Positions 39,350 through 48,484 of a DNA stretch of 64,000 nt are shown piece after piece. The notes under the pieces are model-generated. The model did no database searches, was not told the origin of the DNA, and was given only the letters and a program-made list of their open reading frames with translations. This stretch comes from Colwellia sp. (lineage in GTDB: Bacteria > Pseudomonadota > Gammaproteobacteria > Enterobacterales > Alteromonadaceae). The stretch covers positions 1 through 64,000 of the forward strand of contig JABSOY010000009.1 in the NCBI GenBank assembly GCA_013215385.1, in the 5' to 3' direction. The translations under genes were made by a program, and so were the position numbers. Each line of letters opens with the position of its first letter. Position 1 is the stretch's first letter.

Positions 39350-40266
39350 TTCTTTTCATTGCCCGTAAGCTCATTTTGTACAACTGAGCTTGGGTCATGA
39401 TGAATAAAGACTTCACAAGGTGAAAATTTAGCTTTTATTTCTTTCTCTATAGCTTCACCGATACTATGCGCTTCAAGTAAAGATAAGCTGTCATCAAGCT
39501 CTAAATGAAACTGAATAAAACGCTGAGGCCCTGATTGTCTTGTTCTGAGTTCATGCACACCTAAAGTGGCATCGTGGGCAATAACAATCTCGGTAATTTG
39601 TCTTACTTCTTCTTCACTTAATTCATGATCCATTAGATTATGAACACTCAGAAAAATGATTTTGATTGCCCCAACCAATAAGAATAACCCTACTGCGCAA
39701 GTAAAAATACCATCAGCATGTTTTGAATAGCCACTACTTAAAATTAATGCGGCTAAGACGCCTAAGTTCAAAACAAGATCAGACTGGTAATGTAAAGCAT
39801 CAGCACGTATGGCGACCGAACGCGTTTTCGTAATAACAAATTTTTGCAATAGTACCAATAATAAGGTCATTACTATGGCAACAATCGTAACGTAAATACC
39901 CACTTCGGTTTTAACAACCACTTGTGGATTGAAGATTCGGTCAATACCATGAAATACCAATAACAGCGCTGAGCCAGTAACAAAAGCAGCTTGTACTAAA
40001 CCTGCTAAGCTTTCTGCTTTACCATGACCAAACTTGTGCTGGTCGTCTGCAGGTGCCAACGCATAATGTAAAATAACGACATTCATTAAAGAGGCAAATA
40101 AATCGAGCATGGAATCAGTTGCTGATGCCAGCATCGAACTTGCGTCAGTAGCCATCCAAGCATACAGTTTTATAACAACAAGCAGCAGTGCTGTACTCGT
40201 TGCAGCAAAGGCTGCAAGCTTTACCCAGAAACCATAATCATTTTTATTTGCTAAAACTTCACTCAT
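39346..40266 (-). CDS. fieF: Cation diffusion facilitator, FieF-like
   Basis: This is a six-helix inner-membrane antiporter exporting divalent metals (Fe2+/Zn2+) from the cytoplasm. The metal-site motifs are ATDSMLDLFAS in helix 2, DDQHKFGHGKAESLAG after it, and RADALHYQSDLVLN in helix 5. The C-terminal cytoplasmic domain contains GVHELRTRQSG and HLELDDSLSLLEAH. An ATG at 40266 is preferred over a GTG three codons upstream because it fits the usual FieF start. The 3' end overlaps the convergent hydrolase gene by four bases. Confidence 0.92.
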   Translation of the reverse strand: MSEVLANKNDYGFWVKLAAFAATSTALLLVVIKLYAWMATDASSMLASATDSMLDLFASLMNVVILHYALAPADDQHKFGHGKAESLAGLVQAAFVTGSALLLVFHGIDRIFNPQVVVKTEVGIYVTIVAIVMTLLLVLLQKFVITKTRSVAIRADALHYQSDLVLNLGVLAALILSSGYSKHADGIFTCAVGLFLLVGAIKIIFLSVHNLMDHELSEEEVRQITEIVIAHDATLGVHELRTRQSGPQRFIQFHLELDDSLSLLEAHSIGEAIEKEIKAKFSPCEVFIHHDPSSVVQNELTGNEKN

Positions 40267-40353
40267 GATTTTCACTTATTCTCGAGAGAACATTCCTCAA
40301 TACATCTAAGCAAGATATAATACCTTATCACCTTCGAAATTAAGTATTATTTT

Positions 40354-40818
40354 ATGTTAGACGTTGTTTTATTTCAGCCACAAATTCCACCGAATACAGG
40401 CAATATCATTCGACTTTGTGCCAATACTGGCTGTAGATTACATCTTATTGAGCCATTTGGTTTTGATCTTGATGATAAGAAACTACGCCGAGCCGGATTA
40501 GACTATCACGAGTTTGCCGCTATTAAGCGCCATAAAAACTATGCAGCATTTATTGCAAGTGAGCAACCAAAGCGTGTCTTAGCAATTACTACTAAAACAA
40601 CGAATTATTATGGTGATGTAAAGTTTGAATCTGGTGACTATTTACTGTTTGGCTCTGAGACCAGCGGTTTACCTGAAGAAGTAAGACAGCAAATACCCGA
40701 TGAAGATAAAATTCGGATCCCTATGGTGCCAGATAGTCGTAGTATGAATTTGTCGAATGCCACAGCGGTTATAATTTTTGAAGCATGGCGACAAATGGGT
40801 TTTGAAGGGGCCGTTTAG
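40354..40818 (+). CDS. trmL: tRNA (cytidine(34)-2'-O)-methyltransferase TrmL
   Basis: TrmL methylates the wobble base of tRNA-Leu and is the smallest SPOUT-class enzyme. The 154 residues include [18 protein letters not shown] at the start, [10 protein letters not shown], and the knot motif [22 protein letters not shown] (positions about 122-145), all canonical. It is divergent from fieF. The PEP-CTERM promoter region begins immediately after its stop. Confidence 0.96.
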   Translation: MLDVVLFQPQIPPNTGNIIRLCANTGCRLHLIEPFGFDLDDKKLRRAGLDYHEFAAIKRHKNYAAFIASEQPKRVLAITTKTTNYYGDVKFESGDYLLFGSETSGLPEEVRQQIPDEDKIRIPMVPDSRSMNLSNATAVIIFEAWRQMGFEGAV

Positions 40819-40823
40819 TAAAC

Positions 40824-40842
40824 GTCTATATTTTTTACACTT
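40824..40842 (+). promoter_or_regulatory. Candidate activator site (UAS) of the PEP-CTERM regulon, copy 0
   Basis: GTCTATATTTTTTACACTT matches 18 of 19 bases of the element upstream of the third tandem PEP-CTERM gene, and ends 61 bases before the GG of the sigma-54 promoter. The spacing and recurrence before every PEP-CTERM gene suggest an enhancer-binding-protein site. Confidence 0.65.
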
Positions 40843-40902
40843 TCATCAAACCATAATACGCGTGATCACGTAAACAGTTGAAATAAATATACATTTATCT
40901 TT

Positions 40903-40918
40903 TGGTTTACTTTTTGCA
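40903..40918 (+). promoter_or_regulatory. Sigma-54 promoter of the solitary PEP-CTERM gene
   Basis: TGG at 40903-40905 and TTGCA at 40914-40918 give GG-N10-GC, matching the RpoN consensus TGGCAC-N5-TTGCW in its invariant bases. It is 40 bases before the start codon. Confidence 0.8.
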
Positions 40919-40957
40919 TTACTGTTTAATAATAATTTAGTCTATAAGGGTGAACAG

Positions 40958-41554
40958 ATGAAAAAATTAATTTTAGCTTTATTTATGTTTGTTGGTATGA
41001 ACATGTCAGCTAATGCAGCTCATATCGATCAATTAGGCATTAATATCACTTTAGTAAGCAGTGATGGCAATGGCAGCTTCAGCGTTTTATATCAAGAGTA
41101 TTTTGGTGCTGATGGTTGGATGTGGAATAATGGCGCTAATGCATGGAATGCTACGTATGGTGCTACATTATCTTCGTCATTATTTGCAGGTACTGGCACA
41201 TTATCAAACCCTGGCAGTTTTACCACTTCATTTGATGGTCTTGTAGATTCAAATGCGGTTCAAACTGCTGGCTTCGGCGCAGGACAACTAAATACACACT
41301 TTGTCAATGGCTTAAGCGATGCAGCAGTTTATAGTGCAGTCATTGATTACACGATTACTGGTTTTGATAACAGCCAACAATACATAGTAGATATAGTAGC
41401 GAACGATTGTTGTTATGTTTCCGGTGGTGGTGGTACATCTTTTGGTGGTCAATTACAGTTTGATATAACACAAACCGTTCCTGAACCAGCAACACTAAGT
41501 ATTATGTTACTCGGTATCATAGCTTTGTTTAGACACCGTTTTAGCAAAAAATAA
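40958..41554 (+). CDS. PEP-CTERM sorted exported protein
   Basis: The 198 residues comprise a signal peptide (1-20, ending ANA), a Gly/Ser/Asn-rich beta-type body, and a C-terminal sorting signal: VPEP at 174-177, a hydrophobic helix and a basic tail (FRHRFSKK). This tripartite tail is recognised and processed by exosortase, whose gene starts at 63442. The body has no recognised domain; a cysteine pair CC occurs near residue 150 (NDCCYVSGGGG). The sigma-54 promoter and upstream element are shared with the tandem PEP-CTERM genes 12 kb away. A strong terminator follows. Confidence 0.9.
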   Translation: MKKLILALFMFVGMNMSANAAHIDQLGINITLVSSDGNGSFSVLYQEYFGADGWMWNNGANAWNATYGATLSSSLFAGTGTLSNPGSFTTSFDGLVDSNAVQTAGFGAGQLNTHFVNGLSDAAVYSAVIDYTITGFDNSQQYIVDIVANDCCYVSGGGGTSFGGQLQFDITQTVPEPATLSIMLLGIIALFRHRFSKK

Positions 41555-41573
41555 TTTTGGTTTTAAAGTTATA

Positions 41574-41601
41574 AAGGTGGTTTTTACCGCCTTTTTTTTT
41601 T
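41574..41601 (+). terminator. Rho-independent terminator after the solitary PEP-CTERM gene
   Basis: The stem AAGGTGG/CCGCCTT (one G-T pair) with a six-base loop is followed by ten T. It lies only 18 bases before the start of the next gene. Confidence 0.88.
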
Positions 41602-41618
41602 GTAAAAAGGAACGTTCG

Positions 41619-43022
41619 GTGAAGTTATTCAACCAATTATTTATCCTTGTCATCATTTCAAGTAAATTCGCTGTTGCTGACATTATCACTAATCCAACTG
41701 ACGACAATATCTTTAATAACAGTGCCTTTAATGAAAGACAGTTTCTTCAGCAACTCACTAGCCAAGTAGAAAAATTACTGGCTGAAAAGAAGAACCTCCA
41801 AGCGCTAATATATGCTAAAAACGCTTCAACAAAAGTGCCCCGATCAGAAAAGACCCAACTGTTTTACGCTTCTTTGTTAGTGTTTTTAAAAGAAGAAGAT
41901 AAAGCTATTAAGCACTTAGCTACTATAAAAAATTCATTTCCAAATAATGGCAAGGGTTTCTTTATGTCTGCGGTATTATTATGGCAGCAAGGTAACACAA
42001 CCACTGCGATTGATGATATGAAAAAAGCCACTCAACTAGCTCCTTCACAATTGAAATACTGGTTAATGCTTTCTCAAATGAATCATGATGGTGAAGGCCA
42101 TGGGCTTAATGTTCATAAAGGCTCATTACAGGCATTACTCTCTGCTGAAGAACATCATCCAAATAATATAGATTTACTTTATAGAATTGCTGCAACATAC
42201 GATGAAGAAAGTAAATCGCAATTTGCACTTAAATATTATGCAAAAGTACTCGCCTTGGATTCTTCACATAATAATGCCAACACAGCTTCAGCTATTAATT
42301 CATTAAAAATAAATAATAAAATTAATGTAAATAAATGGATTAATAATATTCAATCACCGACATACCGTACTTATATTCATGCTATTAAATCTATTTACGA
42401 TAAAGCTTACCTACGAGCACACGATCAACTTGAAAAAATAAAAGCTGAACTCGTTGACAATGGTCATGTTGATTATTATTTAGCTAAAGCAAACCTAGGT
42501 TTAAATAATAATAAACAGGCAATAACATTTGCTAGCTCCTCTATTGAAAAAGGGATTTTCCCAAGTGAACAAGCTGAAATGATAAGCCTTATTTCATCAA
42601 CACAAAGTGCAAACTTTACTTTTCAGGTGAATAAAATTAGCCTTGATGGCATCCAAGAAAGCATTGGGGTAATAGATATTATTGAATTATCAAAGGGCAT
42701 TATTATCAAGCCTAATCTTTCAGGTTTAAATCCTGGCAGCCATGGTTTTCACGTTCACCAGGAAGGTACGTGTGACAATGTCCTAGTTGATGGACAGATT
42801 GTAGCAGGAGGAATGGCTAAAGGACATTATATGGGACATCAACACCATGGTTCACCTGCAGGTGATTTACCAAATATAGTTTTTGATAATAATAAAACAG
42901 CCCGCGACGCATTTCTTGTCCCACAGCTTACCCTTGCGGAAATAGAAGGAAGATCATTTATGATCCATGCAACAGCGGAAAATGATGCAAATATCAGAAT
43001 AGCCTGTGGTGTAGTAAAATAA
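41619..43022 (+). CDS. Exported TPR protein fused to a Cu/Zn superoxide dismutase-like domain
   Basis: From a GTG with AAGGAA six bases upstream, the 467 residues start with a signal peptide (about 1-20, ending AVA), continue with TPR-type helical repeats (about 50-320) and end in a SodC-like domain (about 337-467). That domain keeps the copper ligands His378/His380 (GFHVH) and His450 (MIHA), the disulfide cysteines 385 and 463, the GDLP Asp416 and the late Arg460 (RIACGVVK). The zinc loop is about six residues shorter than E. coli SodC, and the usual GGH and HLGD histidines are replaced. It should be periplasmic or surface located. Initial transcription may come from readthrough of the PEP-CTERM unit. 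Confidence 0.85.
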   Translation: MKLFNQLFILVIISSKFAVADIITNPTDDNIFNNSAFNERQFLQQLTSQVEKLLAEKKNLQALIYAKNASTKVPRSEKTQLFYASLLVFLKEEDKAIKHLATIKNSFPNNGKGFFMSAVLLWQQGNTTTAIDDMKKATQLAPSQLKYWLMLSQMNHDGEGHGLNVHKGSLQALLSAEEHHPNNIDLLYRIAATYDEESKSQFALKYYAKVLALDSSHNNANTASAINSLKINNKINVNKWINNIQSPTYRTYIHAIKSIYDKAYLRAHDQLEKIKAELVDNGHVDYYLAKANLGLNNNKQAITFASSSIEKGIFPSEQAEMISLISSTQSANFTFQVNKISLDGIQESIGVIDIIELSKGIIIKPNLSGLNPGSHGFHVHQEGTCDNVLVDGQIVAGGMAKGHYMGHQHHGSPAGDLPNIVFDNNKTARDAFLVPQLTLAEIEGRSFMIHATAENDANIRIACGVVK

Positions 43023-43079
43023 CTTATATTTTAAATAGTTTCATTTAAAATATAAGTTATATAAGCTTTAAATGAAACT
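43021..43079. repeat. Two mutually exclusive inverted repeats between convergent genes
   Basis: A perfect 16-bp stem (43021-43036 with 43043-43058, loop AGTTTC) competes with a perfect 13-bp stem (43037-43049 with 43067-43079). The loop and right arm of the first form the left arm of the second. T-rich tails are weak. It may serve as terminator for both the superoxide dismutase fusion and gpsA. Confidence 0.6.
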
Positions 43080-43086
43080 ATATTTA

Positions 43087-44109
43087 TTATTCGACAGTAC
43101 GATCACGTGACAATAAATCAGCGGCTGCTAACTTAGCCGCTTTACCGCAATAAAGCACTTTATAGACTTGCTCAACTATCGGCATTTCCACACCCAAGCG
43201 CTGTGCTAGCATATAAACTTCTTTAGTATTTCTATAACCTTCAACAACTTGACCAATATTAGCTATCGCCTCATCAACACCTGCTCCACCGCCAAGTGCT
43301 AAACCAAAACGTCGATTTCTCGATTGATTATCAGTACAGGTAAGCACTAAATCACCTAAGCCAGCCATGCCCATGAAAGTACTAGGATCAGCATTTAATG
43401 CCGTGCCCAAACGGGTCATTTCAACTAAACCGCGGGTAATTAATGCCGTACGCGCATTCGCGCCAAAGCCTATACCATCGGCCATTCCAGCACCAATAGC
43501 GATAACATTTTTAACCGCTCCGCCAAGCTGTACACCAATAAAGTCTTTATTAGCATAAACGCGGAATTTTTTTTCACAATGTAATAAGTCTGAGATCTCA
43601 GCAACAAAATCATCATCGGTTGATGACAATGAAATAGCTGTCGGTAAACCTGCCGCCATTTCTTTCGCAAAAGTGGGCCCAGATAAAACAGCTAAAGAAA
43701 TCTCATCGCCTAAGGTATCACGTGCAACATCTTGCAATAAACGACCAGTCTTATGATCCAAGCCTTTTGTTGCCCAAACTATTTTTGCATTCGCTAATAA
43801 GTAAGGTTTAATTTGGCTCAGTATATCGCCAAAAGCATGACTGGGTACTACCACCAAAATATTATTACTGGCTTTAATTGCACACTCTAAATCATCAGTT
43901 AACACCAATGACGGTGGAAATTTACTACCCGGTAAATACTTCTCGTTAGAATGCGACGATTGCATCTGCGCAACATGTTGAGGATTTCGTCCCCATAACA
44001 CGGTTTTATGACCATTTCGTGCTAAACAAATAGCAAGGGCAGAGCCATAAGACCCTGCCCCCAAAACCGTGATTTTTGCCGACAATTCCGACATATCATC
44101 AATTCTCAT
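43087..44109 (-). CDS. gpsA: Glycerol-3-phosphate dehydrogenase [NAD(P)+]
   Basis: GpsA supplies sn-glycerol-3-phosphate for phospholipid synthesis. The Rossmann motif [18 protein letters not shown] is at residues 17-34. [24 protein letters not shown], the catalytic Lys in [13 protein letters not shown] and [13 protein letters not shown] are all present. An internal ATG five codons in (44094) also has a plausible GAG upstream, so the first five residues are uncertain. It ends the yibN-grxC-secB-gpsA operon, as in E. coli. Confidence 0.96.
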   Translation of the reverse strand: MRIDDMSELSAKITVLGAGSYGSALAICLARNGHKTVLWGRNPQHVAQMQSSHSNEKYLPGSKFPPSLVLTDDLECAIKASNNILVVVPSHAFGDILSQIKPYLLANAKIVWATKGLDHKTGRLLQDVARDTLGDEISLAVLSGPTFAKEMAAGLPTAISLSSTDDDFVAEISDLLHCEKKFRVYANKDFIGVQLGGAVKNVIAIGAGMADGIGFGANARTALITRGLVEMTRLGTALNADPSTFMGMAGLGDLVLTCTDNQSRNRRFGLALGGGAGVDEAIANIGQVVEGYRNTKEVYMLAQRLGVEMPIVEQVYKVLYCGKAAKLAAADLLSRDRTVE

Positions 44110-44146
44110 TTTATTGTGGCTAAGCAGCCGTTAACAACACAGCTTA

Positions 44147-44659
44147 CTAATGTGTTTCAGTGCTCGCTGGTGCTTGCTCTGCTTGAGCGGCACGTTGCTG
44201 AACATAAGAAGCAAATAACGCTTCAAAGTTTACTGGCGCTAAATTAATTTGTGGGAAAGAACCACGATTAACTAAATTCGCTACCGACTCACGTGCATAT
44301 GGAAATAATGTTGTTGGACAGAATGCACCAATAGTATGAGCAAGTTGTGCTTCAGGTAAATTACCGATAGTAAAGATACCAGCCTGTTGAACTTCAGCTA
44401 AAAAGGCAGTTTGGCCTTCAACGGTTGCAGTAACCGTTACTGAAAGAACGACTTCATAGGTATCATCAGCCAATTTATTTGATTTAGTATCTAAATCTAA
44501 TTGAATTTCAGGTTTCCAATCTTTTTGAAAAATAGCCGGTGAATTTGGCGTTTCAAAAGAAATATCTTTCGTGTAAATACGTTGAATAGCAAATTGAGGA
44601 GCAGCTTGCTCAGTAGTCGCTGGTGATGCTTCCGCATTGTTTTGATTTTCGTCAGACAT
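44147..44659 (-). CDS. secB: Protein-export chaperone SecB
   Basis: SecB is a tetrameric chaperone that holds preproteins unfolded and hands them to SecA. The 170 residues include [19 protein letters not shown] at the start of the core, [25 protein letters not shown] and [11 protein letters not shown](S)V, which are standard. Both tails (Asn/Glu/Ala-rich N-terminus, Ala/Gln-rich C-terminus) are low complexity, as usual. It lies between grxC and gpsA. Confidence 0.97.
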   Translation of the reverse strand: MSDENQNNAEASPATTEQAAPQFAIQRIYTKDISFETPNSPAIFQKDWKPEIQLDLDTKSNKLADDTYEVVLSVTVTATVEGQTAFLAEVQQAGIFTIGNLPEAQLAHTIGAFCPTTLFPYARESVANLVNRGSFPQINLAPVNFEALFASYVQQRAAQAEQAPASTETH

Positions 44660-44702
44660 GTTCTATTTCCTATTGTTTTTGCTATTTTATTTGATTTTAA
44701 TT

Positions 44703-44957
44703 TTAAGATTTTGCTAGAAGTTCATCTAATTCATTAGCGGCATGTAATGCGAATAAATCATCACAACCACCAACATGCTGTTCACCAATAAAGATTTGCG
44801 GCACAGTGACACCGCCACTGCGCTCAATCATCTTATTGCGTAATTCATTATTGTTATCGATCTTAATTTCATTAAAGCTAACTTCTTTTTGCTCTAATAA
44901 CGATTTTGCTCGCATACAATAAAAACAAGTTACTTTAGTGTAAATATCTACAGCCAT
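44703..44957 (-). CDS. grxC: Glutaredoxin 3
   Basis: This is an 84-residue dithiol glutaredoxin. The active site reads CFYC (residues 11-14) instead of the more common CPYC. The GSH-binding TVPQIFIGEQHVGGCDDL stretch with cis-Pro is intact, including an extra Cys near residue 65 as in E. coli Grx3. It reduces protein disulfides and glutathione mixed disulfides in the cytoplasm. It is in operon with the rhodanese gene (18 bases) and secB. Confidence 0.95.
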   Translation of the reverse strand: MAVDIYTKVTCFYCMRAKSLLEQKEVSFNEIKIDNNNELRNKMIERSGGVTVPQIFIGEQHVGGCDDLFALHAANELDELLAKS

Positions 44958-44975
44958 ATCAAATCTTTCTCATTA

Positions 44976-45404
44976 TTATTTTTTAACTAATGGTAAACCT
45001 GCATTTACCCAAGAATTCATACCACCTTTAAGTAAGCTCACTTTAGTAAAACCAGCTTTCAACATTTGGCTAGCTACAGTGGCAGCAGTTATTCCTGCGG
45101 TACATACAACTATGATGGGTTTATCTTTATAGTTTTCAAGGGTGGCAAAATCATTATTTGTCACTTTCTCTTTAACCAAATTTTTAGAATCTATAATACG
45201 ACTCGCTTTAAATTCTTTTTCTGTACGAATATCAACGATCACACCTTCTTGGCGATTGACTAAGAAGGTAAGTTCTTGTGTTGATATTTTTTTAATTGGC
45301 GACATTTGAATACGAATAGTAATGATAATAATCATCACAACAATAGCGGTCCAAGCGGCACTTAATAACGTGTGGTTACCGGCAAAAGTAATTAATTGAT
45401 CCAT
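44976..45404 (-). CDS. Membrane-anchored rhodanese-like protein, YibN-type
   Basis: The 142 residues have one N-terminal transmembrane helix (about 15-35) and a rhodanese domain with active-site loop VVCTAGITAA (Cys near residue 105). The gene order yibN-grxC-secB-gpsA is that of E. coli. I take the ATG at 45404, which gives MDQLITFAGNHTLL as in YibN; a TTG 12 codons upstream would give an unlikely extension. YibN is described as an inner-membrane sulfurtransferase-like protein; the substrate here is unknown. Confidence 0.88.
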   Translation of the reverse strand: MDQLITFAGNHTLLSAAWTAIVVMIIIITIRIQMSPIKKISTQELTFLVNRQEGVIVDIRTEKEFKASRIIDSKNLVKEKVTNNDFATLENYKDKPIIVVCTAGITAATVASQMLKAGFTKVSLLKGGMNSWVNAGLPLVKK

Positions 45405-45655
45405 AAAACAATAAATCTTTGTTGAATAAAAAGTTGCCAACAGTATACAGAATTACCGAACAAACCCAAAAAGAACTTTTCGTGAACAGCATTTATAGTG
45501 ACGAAAATATTATTTTTGATGCTTTGACTGATGATTAACCAGTGAAGTAACGAAATTTGATGGTAATATTTTGTCGTCAAGCACACAAGCAATTCTTTTT
45601 TTGCCTTGGTATACTGCCGAACAATTCGTTAATTTTCACCGTTATGGAAACTCAA

Positions 45656-47197
45656 ATGCCAAATAAAAAACCTACTGTATTACTTATTTTAGATGGGTGG
45701 GGATACCGCGAGTCTGAAGAGTCCAATGCTATTTTTCATGCTAAGACGCCAGTACTTGATGATTTAAATACTCGTTATCCAAATATGCTTATTGGTACAT
45801 CAGGTATGGCGGTTGGTTTACCTGACGGGCAAATGGGAAACTCAGAAGTAGGTCATGTTAATTTAGGTGCTGGACGTATTGTCTATCAAGACTTTACCCG
45901 TATTACAAAATCAATTGACGACGGAGAATTTAACGAAAACAGTGCACTTAATCATGCGGTAGTTAAAGCGGTAGAAAATGATAAAGCCGTGCATATATTT
46001 GGTTTGTTATCGCCAGGCGGTGTACATAGCCATGAAGAACATATTTTTTCGATGCTCGAACTTGCCAAAGAAAAAGGCGCGAATAAAATATACCTGCACG
46101 CTTTTCTAGATGGACGTGATACCCCACCGCGCAGTGCACAAGCATCATTAATTAAGACACAGGAAAAATTTCAGCAGTTAGGCTGTGGACAAATAGCGTC
46201 AGTTATTGGCCGTTATTATGCAATGGACCGTGATCAACGATGGGATCGTGTCGAGCTCGCTTACAATTTAATGGTAAGTGGCGAAGCACAACATCAATAT
46301 TCAAGCGCAACAGATGCTTTGCAAGCCGCTTATGCCCGTGATGAAAACGATGAATTTGTCGCGGCCTCAGCTATTTTAGACGAAAACAATAATCCGATTG
46401 AAGTAAACGATGGCGACACATTAATTTTTATGAACTTTCGTGCTGACCGAGCTCGTCAATTTACACGCTGTTTTACTGAAAAAGACTTCTCAGGTTTTGC
46501 GCGAAAGAAAATTCCTGCGATTGCTGACTTTGTCATGCTGACCGAATATGCAGCAGATATTGAAGCCAATATTGCTTTCGAAAAAGTTAAACTTGATAAC
46601 GTATTGGGTGAATGGCTAGAGAAGCACAATAAAACACAATTACGTATTTCTGAAACAGAAAAATATGCCCATGTGACTTTCTTTTTTAGTGGCGGAAAAG
46701 AAGATGAATTTATTGGCGAACAGCGAATTTTAGTGCCATCTCCACAAGTGGCGACCTATGATTTACAACCTGAAATGAATTCAACGTTACTGACTGATAA
46801 ATTAGTAGCCGCTATTGAAAGTGGTGAGCATGATCTTATTGTTTGTAATTACCCAAATGGCGACATGGTCGGCCATACCGGCAAATTCGATGCTGCGGTT
46901 GCTGCTTGTGAAGCTGTCGATACTTGTGTTGGTCGTGTGGTCGCTGCTTTAGAGAAAGCCGGTGGTGAATGTTTAATTACTGCCGATCATGGTAATGCGG
47001 AACAAATGATGGACCACAGCTCAGGACAAGTCCATACCGCACATACCTGTGAGCCAGTGCCACTTATTTATATTGGCCGCAATGCTCACCCCGCAGAAAA
47101 AGGTGCCTTAAGTGATATTGCCCCAACCCTGCTGCAATTAATGGGTATGGAACAACCTGAAGAAATGACAGGTCAGTCATTAATGAAATTCATCTAG
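45656..47197 (+). CDS. gpmI: 2,3-bisphosphoglycerate-independent phosphoglycerate mutase
   Basis: This glycolytic mutase interconverts 3- and 2-phosphoglycerate with two Mn2+. It is an alkaline-phosphatase superfamily enzyme with ILDGWGYRE (metal), the phosphoserine in [39 protein letters not shown] and [10 protein letters not shown] choose the ATG at 45656 ([10 protein letters not shown]) because GGAAA stands just before it. The ATG at 45644 is possible; longer starts are unsupported. It is divergent from yibN and followed by envC and a YibQ-like gene, the conserved order. Confidence 0.96.
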   Translation: MPNKKPTVLLILDGWGYRESEESNAIFHAKTPVLDDLNTRYPNMLIGTSGMAVGLPDGQMGNSEVGHVNLGAGRIVYQDFTRITKSIDDGEFNENSALNHAVVKAVENDKAVHIFGLLSPGGVHSHEEHIFSMLELAKEKGANKIYLHAFLDGRDTPPRSAQASLIKTQEKFQQLGCGQIASVIGRYYAMDRDQRWDRVELAYNLMVSGEAQHQYSSATDALQAAYARDENDEFVAASAILDENNNPIEVNDGDTLIFMNFRADRARQFTRCFTEKDFSGFARKKIPAIADFVMLTEYAADIEANIAFEKVKLDNVLGEWLEKHNKTQLRISETEKYAHVTFFFSGGKEDEFIGEQRILVPSPQVATYDLQPEMNSTLLTDKLVAAIESGEHDLIVCNYPNGDMVGHTGKFDAAVAACEAVDTCVGRVVAALEKAGGECLITADHGNAEQMMDHSSGQVHTAHTCEPVPLIYIGRNAHPAEKGALSDIAPTLLQLMGMEQPEEMTGQSLMKFI

Positions 47198-47213
47198 CCG
47201 GTTATTAATAAAC

Positions 47214-48377
47214 ATGAGTGAAATCGCTAAAAAAATATTGATATTGGCATCGATGTTCAGCTTTAGCTGTATATTGATGTCAGCAAGTTTTGCTCAGCAA
47301 GCCTCATCTAATGACCAAAGCAAGAATAAAGCCGATCAAAAATTGTCTGCGGTACAGCAGCAAATTTCGAAGCAAAAAAACGCGATAGAAAAAACAAATA
47401 CTAAGCGTTCGGTATTAGAGAAGCAGTTAAAAAGTGATGATAATGCCATTGCAAAAATAGCTAAGGCAACTATCGAAACCCAAGCACATTATCAAGTAAG
47501 CCAAAAAAACTTAAAACGCCTTGCACAAGAAGAGATATCGTTAACTCATCAAAAACAACAACAAGAAAAGGTATTAGGTCAACAACTACGAGCTGCCTAT
47601 ACCTCTGGCCATCACGATTATATTAAGCTGTTATTAAACCAAGAAAAACCAGCAAGTGTGCAACGTACCGTCACCTATTATCAATACCTTAATAGTGCAC
47701 GTATTAAAGAAATAGACCAATTTCAAATCGTATTAAGCGATTTAATGGCGGTAACCACAGAGCATCAAGAACAAGCCAACACACTAAAGATATTAAAGCA
47801 GCAACAAGCAGAACAGAAAAAGACGTTTGTGCATATCAAGCGCGAACGAACCAAAACCATTAAAGCGTTAAATAAAAAACTGCTTAGCAGTAAACAACTA
47901 CTGGTAAAACTCATTGCAGAAGAAGAAAATTTAGTAGCGGCTTTGCAACGTATTGCGACCTTATCGCAACAAAACATTGAATTAACCGGCTTAAAAAGAC
48001 TTAAAAATAAACTTTCATGGCCAATAAAAGGCAAAGTTAAACATAGCTTTGGTACGCGAAAACAAGGTTACTTAAAATGGAAAGGTATTCTCTTAACCGC
48101 TCCCGTCGGACGACAAGTTAAAACTATACATAACGGAACGGTATTATTTTCGGATTGGCTAAAAGGTTATGGTTTAGTGACAGTAATTGACCATGGCGCA
48201 GGTTATATGAGTTTATATGGACATAATCAAGCGTTATTAAAAGCCGTTGGCGACCGAGTTGAAACCGGTGAACCCATTGCCCTTGTCGGCCAAAGTGGCG
48301 GCCAAGCACAGTCAGGTTTATATTTCGAAATACGTAGAAACGGACAAGCGGTTAATCCTAAAGCTTGGTTTAAATAA
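47214..48377 (+). CDS. envC: Murein hydrolase activator EnvC
   Basis: EnvC is a periplasmic activator of the AmiA/AmiB amidases at the septum. The 387 residues have a signal peptide (about 1-27), a long coiled coil (about 35-245) and a C-terminal LytM/M23 domain (about 265-387). The LytM domain lacks the HxGxD zinc motif (the place reads LKWKGILL) but keeps SLYGHNQ. That is the known non-catalytic EnvC type, which activates amidases rather than cutting peptidoglycan. The partner amidase AmiB is at 18915. Confidence 0.94.
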   Translation: MSEIAKKILILASMFSFSCILMSASFAQQASSNDQSKNKADQKLSAVQQQISKQKNAIEKTNTKRSVLEKQLKSDDNAIAKIAKATIETQAHYQVSQKNLKRLAQEEISLTHQKQQQEKVLGQQLRAAYTSGHHDYIKLLLNQEKPASVQRTVTYYQYLNSARIKEIDQFQIVLSDLMAVTTEHQEQANTLKILKQQQAEQKKTFVHIKRERTKTIKALNKKLLSSKQLLVKLIAEEENLVAALQRIATLSQQNIELTGLKRLKNKLSWPIKGKVKHSFGTRKQGYLKWKGILLTAPVGRQVKTIHNGTVLFSDWLKGYGLVTVIDHGAGYMSLYGHNQALLKAVGDRVETGEPIALVGQSGGQAQSGLYFEIRRNGQAVNPKAWFK

Positions 48378-48484
48378 CCAACAGGTCATGACACAGCCAA
48401 TATAAAACCAACTTATCCTCGATTTAAACTTTTTCAACTGATAACCTAAAACCATAATAAAAACTCATCACACGAAAGGCTTTT

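Noticed and set aside
40861-40870. Palindrome CGTGATCACG upstream of the solitary PEP-CTERM gene as activator site
   Set aside because: It does not occur before the other four PEP-CTERM promoters, unlike the GTC-TATATTTTTTACA element, so it is a weaker candidate.
45557-45655. N-terminal extension of the phosphoglycerate mutase
   Set aside because: The extra 33 residues do not match the family, lack a ribosome site and run through the promoter region.
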